Part shown: positions 1 to 7,328 of the stretch, one piece after another
Layout of the letters: each line of letters starts with the position of its first letter
Numbering within the stretch: the stretch's first letter is position 1
Assembly (NCBI GenBank): GCA_934409175.1
Contig: CAKRVX010000087.1
Span: 1 to 8,413 of the forward strand
DNA: 8,413 nt
Source: an uncultured Blautia sp.
GTDB lineage: Bacteria > Bacillota > Clostridia > Lachnospirales > Lachnospiraceae
Reading direction: 5' to 3'
Notes under the pieces: model-generated
What the model was told of the DNA's origin: nothing
Seen by the model: the letters and a program-made list of their open reading frames with translations, nothing else
The model's database searches: none
Program-made: the position numbers and the translations under genes

Positions 1-120
1 GCTGCAAATACCGGTCAGCCGATAGAAGTTGTTGAGCGTGATACAGACCGGGACAACTATATGACTGCTGAAGAAGCGAAGGCATATGGACTGATTGACG
101 GTGTAGTCATGCATAAATAG
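1..120 (+). CDS. clpP: ATP-dependent Clp protease proteolytic subunit ClpP, C-terminal end (5' truncated by window edge)
   Basis: Only the last 39 codons and the TAG stop are present; the gene begins outside the window. The fragment reads [20 protein letters not shown] and then [19 protein letters not shown], which is the C-terminal handle region of ClpP. The family's third catalytic residue, Asp of the Ser-His-Asp triad (Asp171 in E. coli), lies in the ERDTDRDN stretch; by counting back from the C-terminus it is the GAC codon at 52-54. The Ser and His lie upstream, off the window. ClpP forms a cytoplasmic double heptameric barrel that degrades proteins fed to it by AAA+ unfoldases, here most likely the ClpX encoded next. 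An intrinsic terminator follows at once, so clpP transcripts probably end before clpX. Confidence 0.95.
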   Translation, partial: AANTGQPIEVVERDTDRDNYMTAEEAKAYGLIDGVVMHK

Positions 121-128
121 TGCTGAAG

Positions 129-170
129 ATAAGGCTCCTGTGAATCATCACAGGAGTCTTATTATCTTTA
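129..170 (+). terminator. Intrinsic terminator after clpP
   Basis: A 15-bp stem pairs 129-143 with 148-162, with one G-U wobble (134-157) and a 4-nt loop ATCA. The core arms are CTCCTGTGA and TCACAGGAG. A T-rich but interrupted tail (TTATTATCTTTA) follows. The hairpin begins 9 nt after the clpP stop codon and points to independent transcription of clpP and clpX. Some read-through is plausible because the U-tract is not continuous. Confidence 0.85.
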
Positions 171-184
171 AGTACTTTTTGTAT

Positions 185-216
185 TTTACAGTTAAAAACA
201 ACAGCTGCGCTATGAT
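185..216 (+). promoter_or_regulatory. Probable sigma-A promoter for clpX and downstream genes
   Basis: A good -10 hexamer, TATGAT, lies at 211-216, 46 nt upstream of the clpX ATG and after the clpP terminator, where a promoter is needed. The -35 is weak: TTTACA at 185-190 leaves a long 20-nt spacer, while ACAGTT at 188-193 gives 17 nt but matches poorly. I see no CtsR-type heptad repeats and no CIRCE inverted repeat here, so there is no sequence sign of classic heat-shock repression. Confidence 0.4.
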
Positions 217-261
217 ACAGCCAAGTTGAAAAGTTAAGAGTAGAAAGGATAGACAAGATCC

Positions 262-1578
262 ATGGCAGAAAAGATAAGAGAAGGAAAAGTCAGATGCTCA
301 TTTTGCCAGAAGACAGAAGATCAGGTAAGAAAGCTGATCGCAGGCCCTGATGGCAAAACATTTATCTGTGATGAATGTATTGGAATCTGTTCAGAAATTA
401 TGGAAGAAGAATTGAATTCCTATGACGATGAAATCATAGATTCTGACATTAACCTGCTGAAACCGGAGGAAATTCATGCAGTTCTGGACGACTATGTAAT
501 CGGACAGGATGATGCAAAAAAGGCGCTGGCTGTAGCTGTTTACAACCACTATAAAAGAATTCTGGCGTCCCGTTCCTCTGATGTAGAGCTGCAGAAAAGC
601 AATATTCTCATGCTTGGTCCTACAGGATCAGGTAAGACTCTGCTTGCACAGACTCTTGCCCGAATGTTGAATGTGCCTTTTGCCATTGCGGATGCAACCA
701 CACTGACAGAAGCCGGCTATGTAGGCGAGGATGTTGAAAATATTCTTCTGAAAATCATCCAGGCGGCAGATTATGATATTGAACGTGCCCAGTATGGAAT
801 TATATATATTGACGAGATCGATAAGATCACAAGAAAGTCCGAAAATGCGTCGATCACCCGTGATGTTTCCGGTGAAGGGGTACAGCAGGCATTGTTAAAG
901 ATTCTGGAGGGAACTGTAGCAAGCGTGCCGCCGCAGGGAGGCCGTAAGCATCCTCATCAGGAATTTATTCAGATTGATACTACAAATATTCTGTTTATCT
1001 GCGGCGGAGCTTTCGAGGGAATCGAGAAGTTGATCGAAGCCAGAAAAGATACGAAATCTATTGGATTTGGTGCAGAAGTGGCAGTGAAGGAAGAACGAAA
1101 TGTAGGAGAAGTTCTGAAAGAGGTTATGCCTGAGGACTTTATTAAATTTGGACTGATTCCTGAGTTTATCGGACGAGTGCCTGTAGTGGTAACATTGGAT
1201 GCACTGGACGAAAAAGCTCTGATCAGTATTCTGAAAGAGCCTAAGAATTCTTTGACCAAACAGTATCATAAACTGTTTGAACTGGATGGAGTAGAGCTTG
1301 ATTTCAATGATGATGCACTGGAACTCGTAGCAAAGAAGTCTCTGGAGCGTAAAACGGGAGCCAGAGGACTTCGGGCGATTATGGAAGGATCTCTTATGGA
1401 TCTTATGTATAAGATTCCATCAGATGATACTATTCGCAAGTGTACGATTACCAAAGATGTAGTGGAAGGCACCGGTGAACCGGAAATTGTCCGGGGCGAA
1501 GCTCCTGCACCGGCAAAAACAGCAGGAACCAGACGGAAATCCCGCAGCCCCAAAAAAGGAACACCGGAGACAGCCTGA
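262..1578 (+). CDS. clpX: ATP-dependent Clp protease ATP-binding subunit ClpX
   Basis: Hexameric AAA+ unfoldase that recognises, unfolds and threads substrates into ClpP in the cytoplasm. The 438 residues carry all family landmarks. The N-terminal zinc-binding domain has Cys12, Cys15, Cys36 and Cys39; the loop between the pairs is two residues longer than in E. coli. Walker A is GPTGSGKT at 119-126, the GYVGE pore loop at 152-156, Walker B IIYIDEID at 180-187, the RKH loop at 228-230, and the IGF ClpP-docking tripeptide at 267-269, so it should dock on ClpP. The arginine finger is Arg305 and sensor 2 is GARGLR at 366-371. The last ~28 residues are a Pro/Ala/Lys/Arg-rich tail beyond the conserved fold. 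The start is set by AGAAAGGA at 242-249, 12 nt upstream. It lies after a clpP terminator and 20 nt before lon. Confidence 0.98.
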   Translation: MAEKIREGKVRCSFCQKTEDQVRKLIAGPDGKTFICDECIGICSEIMEEELNSYDDEIIDSDINLLKPEEIHAVLDDYVIGQDDAKKALAVAVYNHYKRILASRSSDVELQKSNILMLGPTGSGKTLLAQTLARMLNVPFAIADATTLTEAGYVGEDVENILLKIIQAADYDIERAQYGIIYIDEIDKITRKSENASITRDVSGEGVQQALLKILEGTVASVPPQGGRKHPHQEFIQIDTTNILFICGGAFEGIEKLIEARKDTKSIGFGAEVAVKEERNVGEVLKEVMPEDFIKFGLIPEFIGRVPVVVTLDALDEKALISILKEPKNSLTKQYHKLFELDGVELDFNDDALELVAKKSLERKTGARGLRAIMEGSLMDLMYKIPSDDTIRKCTITKDVVEGTGEPEIVRGEAPAPAKTAGTRRKSRSPKKGTPETA

Positions 1579-1598
1579 TGAAAGGGACTGAATAATCA

Positions 1599-3911
1599 AT
1601 GACAAATCAAAATATTGTGCTGCCATCTATTGCATTGCGTGGAACTACCATTCTTCCGGGAATGATCGTTCATTTTGATGTAAGCAGAGAACGTTCCATC
1701 AAGGCAATTGAGGCTGCCATGCTTCATGACCAGAAGATTTTTCTGGTCACACAGAAGGATCCGGAGGTAGAAACCCCGGATGCTTCCGGTGTTTATCAGG
1801 TAGGAACCATTGCTTATATTAAACAGGTAGTAAAACTTCCGCAGAACCTTCTGCGCGTACTTGTAGAAGGTACTGGAAGAGGGCTTCTGGTAAACTTTGA
1901 ACAGGAATTTCCATATCTCAAAAGTGAGATCACACCGGTGGACGAGGAAAGTGTTCAGATGCCGGAAACTGTAATGGAAGCCATGCACAGAAGTCTGAAG
2001 GAACTGTTTCACCGTTATTGCATGGAAAATGGTAAAATCAGCAAGGAACTGGTAACACAGATTTTAAATATAGAGAAGATTGAGGAACTGGTAGAGCAGA
2101 TTGCTGTAAACATTCCTCTTTCTTATCAGAATAAACAGAAGATTCTGGAAGCACTTACTCTGGAGGAAAGATATGAAGTTCTGGGGGCAATTCTCAGTAA
2201 TGAGATTGAAATCATGCAGATCGGCAGGGATCTCCAGAAAAAAGTAAAAGCCAGAGTGGACAAAAATCAGCGCGAATATATTCTCAGAGAGCAGTTAAAA
2301 CTGATACGTGAGGAACTTGGAGAGGACAATACTGCAGATGATGCAGAGGAATTTAAAAAGAAACTCCAGGAGCTTCAGGCAAGTGATGAGGTGAAAGAAA
2401 AAATCGCCAAGGAAATTGAACGCTTTAAAAACACCAACAGTAATGTATCAGAAAATTCAGTACTGAGAGGATATATCGAAACACTGCTTTCTCTTCCGTG
2501 GAATAAGAAATCCATAGATTCCGATGATTTGAAGGAAGCATGGAATATTCTTCAGGAGGGTCATTACGGACTGAAAGATGTAAAAGAAAGAATTATGGAA
2601 TTTCTTTCTGTGCGTAAGCTGACACATAAGGGAAAAAGTCCGATCCTTTGTCTGGTAGGTCCTCCCGGAACAGGTAAGACATCTATTGCCAAATCGGTAG
2701 CAGAGGCCATGCATAAGAAATATGTCCGCATCTGTCTGGGCGGTGTGAGAGATGAGGCAGAGATCCGCGGTCATCGTAAAACATACGTGGGTGCTATGCC
2801 AGGAAGGATTACAGCCGCTCTCCAGCAGGCAAAAGTCAGCAATCCGCTAATGCTTCTGGACGAAATTGACAAAACAAGCAGTGATTATAAAGGAGATACT
2901 TCAGCAGCACTTCTGGAGGTTCTGGATCCGGAACAGAACAGTAAGTTTCTGGATCATTATGTGGAACTTCCACAGGATTTGTCAGAAGTACTGTTCATTG
3001 CAACTGCGAATGATGTGCAGGGTATTCCGAGACCACTTCTTGACCGTATGGAACTGATCGAGATCGCAGGATATACAGAGAATGAAAAAGAACATATTGC
3101 CAAAGAACACCTGATTCCCAAACAGATGGAAGAGAATGGTATTGAAAAGGGGAAACTGGTGATCCAGTCTGCGGCATTAAAGAAGATTATTAATAACTAT
3201 ACAAAAGAGGCCGGCGTCCGCAGTCTGGAACGTACCATTGGACAGATCTGCCGTAAGACTGCCCGTGCCATCATGGAAGACGGAAAGAAAAAAGTAACCG
3301 TGACCACAAAGAATCTGCCGGATTTCCTTGGCAAAGAGCATTTCAATTACCTTATGGCAAATAAGAAAGATGAGGTTGGTATTGCCAGGGGACTTGCATG
3401 GACCCAGGTTGGCGGTGATACTCTTCAGATCGAAGTGAATGTAATGCCTGGAAAAGGTGAGCTGATGTTGACAGGACAGCTGGGAGATGTGATGAAAGAA
3501 TCTGCGCAGGCAGGAATCACCTATATCCGTTCGGTTGCTTCATCTTATAAAGTAAAACCGGAATTTTTCCAGGAAAATGACATTCATGTACATATTCCGG
3601 AAGGTGCTGTGCCGAAAGATGGTCCATCAGCAGGAATCACTATGGCTACAGCAATTCTTTCTGCAATCATCAGAAGACCGGTACGGGCGGATCTGGCTAT
3701 GACCGGCGAGATCACGCTGAGAGGACATGTTCTTCCTATCGGTGGTCTGAAAGAGAAACTTCTGGCAGCCAAGTATGCGAAAATCAAAGAAGTTCTGGTA
3801 CCGGCAGAGAATAAACCGGATGTAGAGGAACTGGATAAAGAAATCACAGATGGACTGACCATTACCTTTGTAAGTACAATGAAAGAGGTACTTCATAAGG
3901 CACTGGCGTAA
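1599..3911 (+). CDS. lon: ATP-dependent protease Lon (LonA type)
   Basis: Soluble homohexameric AAA+ serine protease that degrades misfolded and specific regulatory proteins, with unfoldase and peptidase in one chain. The 770 residues match the usual LonA length. In order: N-terminal substrate-binding domain (about 5-200), a charged helical and coiled-coil linker (about 200-290), and an AAA+ module with Walker A GPPGTGKT (354-361), Walker B LMLLDEID (417-424), sensor-1 Asn471, probable arginine finger Arg483 and sensor-2 Arg541. The C-terminal protease domain has catalytic Ser677 in PKDGPSAG and Lys720 in GGLKEK, matching the E. coli Ser679/Lys722 dyad. There is no membrane segment, which excludes LonB. 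AAAGGGA at 1581-1587 precedes the ATG by 11 nt. The gene begins 20 nt after clpX with no promoter or terminator visible between, so the two are probably co-transcribed. Confidence 0.98.
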   Translation: MTNQNIVLPSIALRGTTILPGMIVHFDVSRERSIKAIEAAMLHDQKIFLVTQKDPEVETPDASGVYQVGTIAYIKQVVKLPQNLLRVLVEGTGRGLLVNFEQEFPYLKSEITPVDEESVQMPETVMEAMHRSLKELFHRYCMENGKISKELVTQILNIEKIEELVEQIAVNIPLSYQNKQKILEALTLEERYEVLGAILSNEIEIMQIGRDLQKKVKARVDKNQREYILREQLKLIREELGEDNTADDAEEFKKKLQELQASDEVKEKIAKEIERFKNTNSNVSENSVLRGYIETLLSLPWNKKSIDSDDLKEAWNILQEGHYGLKDVKERIMEFLSVRKLTHKGKSPILCLVGPPGTGKTSIAKSVAEAMHKKYVRICLGGVRDEAEIRGHRKTYVGAMPGRITAALQQAKVSNPLMLLDEIDKTSSDYKGDTSAALLEVLDPEQNSKFLDHYVELPQDLSEVLFIATANDVQGIPRPLLDRMELIEIAGYTENEKEHIAKEHLIPKQMEENGIEKGKLVIQSAALKKIINNYTKEAGVRSLERTIGQICRKTARAIMEDGKKKVTVTTKNLPDFLGKEHFNYLMANKKDEVGIARGLAWTQVGGDTLQIEVNVMPGKGELMLTGQLGDVMKESAQAGITYIRSVASSYKVKPEFFQENDIHVHIPEGAVPKDGPSAGITMATAILSAIIRRPVRADLAMTGEITLRGHVLPIGGLKEKLLAAKYAKIKEVLVPAENKPDVEELDKEITDGLTITFVSTMKEVLHKALA

Positions 3912-3932
3912 ATCAGGTTAGCGAGGAAATCA

Positions 3933-4544
3933 ATGATTATAAAGAATGTATCCCTGGATATTGTATGTGGAATTACAAGTAAACTTCCTGATACAGGAAG
4001 ACCGGAAGTGGCTTTTGCAGGCAAGTCAAATGTAGGAAAATCATCCCTGATCAACGGACTGATGAACCGTAAATCTCTGGCTCGTACAAGTGCGCAGCCA
4101 GGTAAAACCCAGACCATTAATTTTTATAATATTAATGAAACAATGTACCTGGTGGATCTTCCGGGCTACGGATATGCGAAAGTATCTCAGTCCGAAAAGG
4201 AAAAATGGGGCAAAATGATCGAAAGATACCTTCATACATCCAAAGATCTTAAAGCGGTGTTTCTTTTGATCGACATCCGCCATGATCCGTCGGCAAATGA
4301 TAAAATGATGTATGACTGGATCCTGAATAATGGATATGAACCTATCATCATTGCAACCAAGCTGGATAAACTGAAACGCAGTCAGGTACAGAAGAATATC
4401 AAAGCCATCAAAGATGGATTGAAACTTAGCAAAAACGGAATTATTATTCCGTTTTCAGCAGAAACAAAGCAGGGAAGAGACGAAATATGGGCTCTGATCG
4501 ACGAGTTGACCGGACTGACTCCGGCAGCTACTGATGAAGTCTGA
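3933..4544 (+). CDS. engB: Ribosome biogenesis GTP-binding protein EngB (YsxC/YihA)
   Basis: Small TrmE-Era-EngA-EngB-Septin class GTPase needed for late assembly of the 50S ribosomal subunit. The 203 residues match the family length. GTPase motifs are in order: G1 GKSNVGKS (30-37), G2 region PGKTQT (56-61), G3 DLPGYG (75-80), G4 TKLD (142-145) and G5 SAE (175-177). The sequence preceding G1 (RPEVAFAG) and the G3 DLPGYGYA are typical of EngB rather than Era or Obg. GAGGA (3923-3927) sits 5 nt before the ATG. It is 21 nt downstream of lon, an order common in Firmicutes, where the gene also sits near clpX and lon. A short perfect hairpin lies within its 3' end (see 4432-4455). Confidence 0.96.
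   Translation: MIIKNVSLDIVCGITSKLPDTGRPEVAFAGKSNVGKSSLINGLMNRKSLARTSAQPGKTQTINFYNINETMYLVDLPGYGYAKVSQSEKEKWGKMIERYLHTSKDLKAVFLLIDIRHDPSANDKMMYDWILNNGYEPIIIATKLDKLKRSQVQKNIKAIKDGLKLSKNGIIIPFSAETKQGRDEIWALIDELTGLTPAATDEV
4432..4455 (+). repeat. Perfect 10-bp inverted repeat inside engB
   Basis: The arms AAAACGGAAT (4432-4441) and ATTCCGTTTT (4446-4455) are exact reverse complements around a 4-nt loop TATT. In RNA this gives a hairpin whose 3' arm ends in UUUU. It is coding sequence (KNGIIIPF, leading into the G5 motif), so it may be coincidental. A role as a weak intragenic terminator or mRNA stability element ahead of the ecf genes is possible but unproven. Confidence 0.5.
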
Positions 4545-4580
4545 GTAATAAAAGCACATAAATAAGAGGACAGAAAAAAT

Positions 4581-5426
4581 ATGGGAATTATCAAGGCATT
4601 CAAGCTGGGATTTGACTATCTCAAGTATGATGAAGATGGCAACGTGCAGGATACACAGCGCGCTGTCAACGATGTAAACCTGGACATTGAAGCCGGACAA
4701 TTCGTGGCGATTCTGGGGCATAACGGCTCCGGGAAATCTACTCTGGCAAAGCACCTTAATGCGCTTCTGCTTCCTACAGAAGGGACTTTATGGGTAGATG
4801 GAACTGACACGTCTAAAGAGCCGGAATTATGGAAAATCCGCCAGAAGGCGGGAATGGTTTTTCAGAATCCTGACAATCAGATTATAGGAACTGTGGTAGA
4901 AGAAGATGTAGGTTTTGGCCCTGAAAATATGGGCATACCTACAGAAAAAATATGGGAACGTGTAGATGAAAGCCTGAAAAAAACAGGGATGACATCTTAT
5001 CGTTACCATTCCCCAAATAAACTTTCCGGTGGTCAGAAACAACGAGTTGCTATTGCTGGAGTTATGGCGATGCGCCCCAAATGTATCATTCTGGATGAGC
5101 CAACGGCGATGTTGGATCCGAACGGACGAAAGGAAGTTCTGGAAGCGGTCAGTGACCTGAACAGACAGGAAGGAGTTACTGTAATTCTGATTACACATTA
5201 TATGGAAGAAGTTGTTCATGCGGATCAGGTATATGTGATGGACAGCGGAGAAGTAGTTATGCAGGGAACACCGAGGGAGATTTTTTCCCAGGTGGAGACA
5301 TTGAAAGAATACAGATTGGATGTGCCGCAGGTGACTCTTCTGGCACATGAACTTCATGAAGCCGGAGTGAATATCCCGGAAGGAATACTGACTACAGAGG
5401 AGCTGGTGAATGCCTTATGTCTATAG
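4581..5426 (+). CDS. ecfA1: ECF transporter energy-coupling ATPase EcfA1
   Basis: One of two ABC ATPases that pair as a heterodimer and drive EcfT and interchangeable S components in uptake of vitamins and related micronutrients; acts on the cytoplasmic face of the membrane. The 281 residues contain Walker [10 protein letters not shown] (46-54), Q-loop Gln95 in [11 protein letters not shown] signature LSGGQ (148-152), Walker B CIILDEPT (168-175) with catalytic Glu173, D-loop residues MLDP (177-180) and switch His206. GHNGSGKST with the following AKHLN, and its first position in the operon, fit EcfA1 rather than EcfA2. The ribosome binding site AGAGGA (4565-4570) is 10 nt before the ATG. The gene lies only 36 nt after engB without a visible terminator. 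Its 3' end overlaps ecfA2 by 10 nt, suggesting translational coupling. Confidence 0.95.
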   Translation: MGIIKAFKLGFDYLKYDEDGNVQDTQRAVNDVNLDIEAGQFVAILGHNGSGKSTLAKHLNALLLPTEGTLWVDGTDTSKEPELWKIRQKAGMVFQNPDNQIIGTVVEEDVGFGPENMGIPTEKIWERVDESLKKTGMTSYRYHSPNKLSGGQKQRVAIAGVMAMRPKCIILDEPTAMLDPNGRKEVLEAVSDLNRQEGVTVILITHYMEEVVHADQVYVMDSGEVVMQGTPREIFSQVETLKEYRLDVPQVTLLAHELHEAGVNIPEGILTTEELVNALCL

Positions 5427-6304
5427 AATTAAAGAATGTGACTTATACCTACAGTCCGGGGACTGCTTATGAGATCCATGCGCTTAAAGACGTAAATCTC
5501 ACTATTCCGGACGGACAGTTTATCGGAATTATCGGACATACGGGAAGTGGTAAATCTACTCTGATCCAGCATTTTAATGCTCTGATCCGACCGACTTCCG
5601 GTAGTATTACCTATAATGGAGAGGATATCTGGGGAGAGAGGTATGACCGTCGTGCTCTACGAAGTGAGGTAGGGCTGGTATTTCAGTATCCGGAGCATCA
5701 GCTTTTTGAGAATGATGTGCTTTCGGATGTCTGCTTCGGACCGATGAATCAGGGGTTATCCAGAGAAGAGGCAGAGGTGGAAGCGAAAAAAGCGTTGCAG
5801 CATGTAGGGTTTAAAGAGGAGAACTACAGCAAATCACCTTTTGAGCTATCCGGAGGTCAGAAGAAACGAGTTGCTATCGCCGGAGTTCTGGCAATGAATC
5901 CGAAGATATTGATTCTTGACGAGCCTACAGCCGGCCTGGATCCGAAAGGACGAGACGATATTCTTGACCAGATTGCCGAACTGCATAAAGTGAGAGGTAT
6001 TACCATTGTCCTGGTATCTCACAGTATGGAGGATATTGCAAAATATGCGGAGAGACTGATCGTAGTTAATGACGGTGAAATTGCATACGACGACGCGCCG
6101 AAAGCTGTATTTGCTCATTACAGAGAGTTGGAAGCCATGGGGCTTGCAGCTCCGCAGATCACTTATATTATGCATGCACTGAAGGAAAAAGGGCTTGATG
6201 TGGATGTGACAGCAACTACAGTGGATGAGGCGAAAGAGAATATTCTGGCAGCATTGAAGAAGACAGCTGCATCAACAGATAACAAGGGAGGACAGGAAGC
6301 ATGA
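5417..6304 (+). CDS. ecfA2: ECF transporter energy-coupling ATPase EcfA2
   Basis: Second ABC ATPase of the ECF module, expected to dimerise with EcfA1 so that two composite ATP sites form and power is passed to EcfT. The 295 residues show Walker [10 protein letters not shown] (40-48), Q-loop Gln90 in [10 protein letters not shown], signature LSGGQ (144-148), Walker B ILILDEP (164-170) with Glu169, D-loop GLDP (173-176) and switch His202. GHTGSGKST followed by LIQHFN is the EcfA2 pattern. The C-terminal ~25 residues are Ala/Lys-rich and variable. The ATG lies inside the end of ecfA1 (10-nt overlap, different frame). A Shine-Dalgarno match AGAGGAG (5396-5402) sits 14 nt upstream, rather far, with GGTGA (5405-5409) closer, so coupling to ecfA1 translation is likely. 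The end overlaps ecfT by four bases (ATGA). Confidence 0.95.
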   Translation: MSIELKNVTYTYSPGTAYEIHALKDVNLTIPDGQFIGIIGHTGSGKSTLIQHFNALIRPTSGSITYNGEDIWGERYDRRALRSEVGLVFQYPEHQLFENDVLSDVCFGPMNQGLSREEAEVEAKKALQHVGFKEENYSKSPFELSGGQKKRVAIAGVLAMNPKILILDEPTAGLDPKGRDDILDQIAELHKVRGITIVLVSHSMEDIAKYAERLIVVNDGEIAYDDAPKAVFAHYRELEAMGLAAPQITYIMHALKEKGLDVDVTATTVDEAKENILAALKKTAASTDNKGGQEA

Positions 6305-7104
6305 TCCGAGATATTACATTAGGACAGTATTATCCTGCCAACTCTATTCTTCACAAGATGGACCCGAGAGCGAAACTGGTAGGAACACTTGTATTTATTA
6401 TTTCCGTATTTGTGTTTCATACATTTCCGGGATATGCAGTAGCAACTTTGTTTCTGGCGGGTATGATCATAATTTCCAAAGTTCCACCGAAATTTATGTT
6501 CAAGGGACTGAAAGCCATTGTAATGCTGCTTATGATCACAGTGGTATTCAACATTCTGCTGACTCCTGGAAAAGTCCTCTGGCAGTGGGGAATCCTGCAT
6601 GTAACAGAGGAAGGTCTGAAGCTGTCAGGAAAAATGGCGATTCGCTTGACTTATCTTGTTATTGGTTCCTCGATCATGACACTGACGACTACACCGAATC
6701 AGCTCACAGATGGCCTGGAACGACTCCTCAGACCACTAAATAAGATTCATGTGCCGATCCATGAGATTGCCATGATGATGTCCATTGCATTAAGATTTAT
6801 CCCGATTCTGCTGGAAGAAACAGACAAGATCATGAAAGCGCAGATTGCCCGCGGTGCAGATTTCGAGAATGGAAACCTGATCCAGAAAGCCAAAAATATG
6901 ATCCCGCTTCTGGTACCGCTGTTTATCTCGGCATTTCGCAGAGCTAACGATCTGGCCATGGCAATGGAAGCGAGATGCTATCATGGTGGCGACAATAGAA
7001 CACAGATGAAGCCACTGCATTATGAATCCAGGGATTATATTGCGTATGTGGTGATGTTTGCTTATCTGGCGATTGCGGTTATTTTCAGAATTGTTGGAAT
7101 TTAA
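6301..7104 (+). CDS. ecfT: ECF transporter transmembrane scaffold protein EcfT
   Basis: Integral membrane subunit that links the EcfA1-EcfA2 dimer to exchangeable substrate-binding S proteins. The 267 residues begin with the family's DPRAKL motif (21-26). Hydrophobic stretches suitable as membrane segments lie at roughly 27-45, 47-60, 68-88, 112-130 and 245-265. The cytoplasmic coupling region contains the two short ATPase-contacting motifs: QIARG (Ala183-Arg184-Gly185) and EARCY (Ala223-Arg224-Cys225). The second has Cys where the textbook motif has Gly. GGGAGG (6286-6291) lies 9 nt before the ATG, which overlaps the ecfA2 stop as ATGA, a classic coupling arrangement. No S-component gene is present, so this is a shared group II module serving S proteins encoded elsewhere. 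The transcript probably ends at the 7189-7242 terminator. Confidence 0.95.
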   Translation: MIRDITLGQYYPANSILHKMDPRAKLVGTLVFIISVFVFHTFPGYAVATLFLAGMIIISKVPPKFMFKGLKAIVMLLMITVVFNILLTPGKVLWQWGILHVTEEGLKLSGKMAIRLTYLVIGSSIMTLTTTPNQLTDGLERLLRPLNKIHVPIHEIAMMMSIALRFIPILLEETDKIMKAQIARGADFENGNLIQKAKNMIPLLVPLFISAFRRANDLAMAMEARCYHGGDNRTQMKPLHYESRDYIAYVVMFAYLAIAVIFRIVGI

Positions 7105-7162
7105 TCGAATCAAGTAAGTCCACTGCTTCAGATCAGCGCGTATCCTGTTTGGCTGATTCGAT
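7104..7162 (+). repeat. Inverted repeat directly after ecfT, possible structured RNA
   Basis: The 9-bp arms ATCGAATCA (7104-7112) and TGATTCGAT (7154-7162) are exact reverse complements separated by 41 nt, starting on the last base of the ecfT stop codon. Inside, CAGAT (7129-7133) can pair with ATCCTG (7142-7147, one bulged C). An alternative pairing, ATCAGC (7132-7137) with GCTGAT (7152-7157), competes for the same 3' arm. No T-run directly follows, so it is not an ordinary terminator. Its function is unknown; it may help protect the ecfT 3' end or act with the terminator downstream. Confidence 0.5.
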
Positions 7163-7188
7163 AGATAGTATTTTTATAATGATATTTT

Positions 7189-7242
7189 ATATGCTGTAAT
7201 CCGGTAGAATGGGTTGCAGCATATTATTTATTTATAAATTTT
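7189..7242 (+). terminator. Intrinsic terminator of the ecf (clpX-to-ecfT) transcript
   Basis: A 14-bp stem pairs 7189-7202 with 7211-7224, with ATATGCTG and CAGCATAT at its base, two G-U wobbles and an 8-nt loop GGTAGAAT. It is followed by a T-rich stretch from 7225 to 7242. The bases before the stem are also T-rich rather than A-rich, so it should act only on + strand transcription. It separates the upstream operon from truA. Confidence 0.85.
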
Positions 7243-7252
7243 GTGTTATACA
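7224..7252 (+). promoter_or_regulatory. Possible extended -10 promoter for truA
   Basis: TATACA (7247-7252) is preceded by TG at 7244-7245, giving an extended -10 element. With a 17-nt spacer the -35 would be TTATTT (7224-7229), a poor match, but extended -10 promoters tolerate this. It lies after the ecf terminator and about 76 nt before the truA start. Its AT-rich sequence overlaps the terminator tail, so the match could be incidental. Confidence 0.35.
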
Positions 7253-7284
7253 AAAGCCAGATATTGGGTTATGAATAAACAAGG

Positions 7285-7313
7285 AAATGGGTGAGTTTGC
7301 CCGTTTAATTTTT
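7285..7313 (+). terminator. Terminator-like hairpin in the truA leader (possible attenuator)
   Basis: AAATGGG (7285-7291) pairs with CCCGTTT (7300-7306) in a 7-bp stem with one G-U pair and an 8-nt loop, followed after AA by TTTTT (7309-7313). This is the form of a weak intrinsic terminator. It lies between the possible truA promoter and the truA ribosome binding site, which starts only 4 nt after the T-run. If active it would reduce transcription into truA. A 7-codon reading frame (ATG at 7271, stop 7292-7294, MNKQGNG) ends in its loop but lacks a clear ribosome binding site. Confidence 0.5.
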
Positions 7314-7316
7314 GAT

Positions 7317-7321
7317 GGAGG
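7317..7321 (+). promoter_or_regulatory. Ribosome binding site that sets the truA start
   Basis: A perfect GGAGG lies 7 nt before the ATG at 7329. The in-frame upstream ATG at 7287 lies inside a hairpin and has only AAGGA (7281-7285) one base away, far too close. The encoded extra 14 residues also precede the point where TruA proteins normally begin (MKRIGLVVAYDG). This supports 7329 as the start. Confidence 0.85.
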
Positions 7322-7328
7322 AAAACAG

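Noticed and set aside
163..261. CtsR or CIRCE heat-shock operator upstream of clpX
   Set aside because: I looked for the CtsR heptad repeat and for TTAGCACTC/GAGTGCTAA arms and found neither.
895..1269. 124-codon open frame on the - strand within clpX
   Set aside because: It is antisense to a fully conserved gene and its product resembles no family; an open frame by chance.
4827..5357. 176-codon open frame on the - strand within ecfA1, the longest antisense frame
   Set aside because: It is the shadow of the conserved ecfA1 sequence, with a Phe/His/Cys-rich product lacking known motifs.
7287..7328. Upstream in-frame ATG extending TruA by 14 residues
   Set aside because: It has no properly spaced ribosome binding site, lies in a hairpin, and adds residues not found in TruA; GGAGG at 7317-7321 supports the start at 7329.
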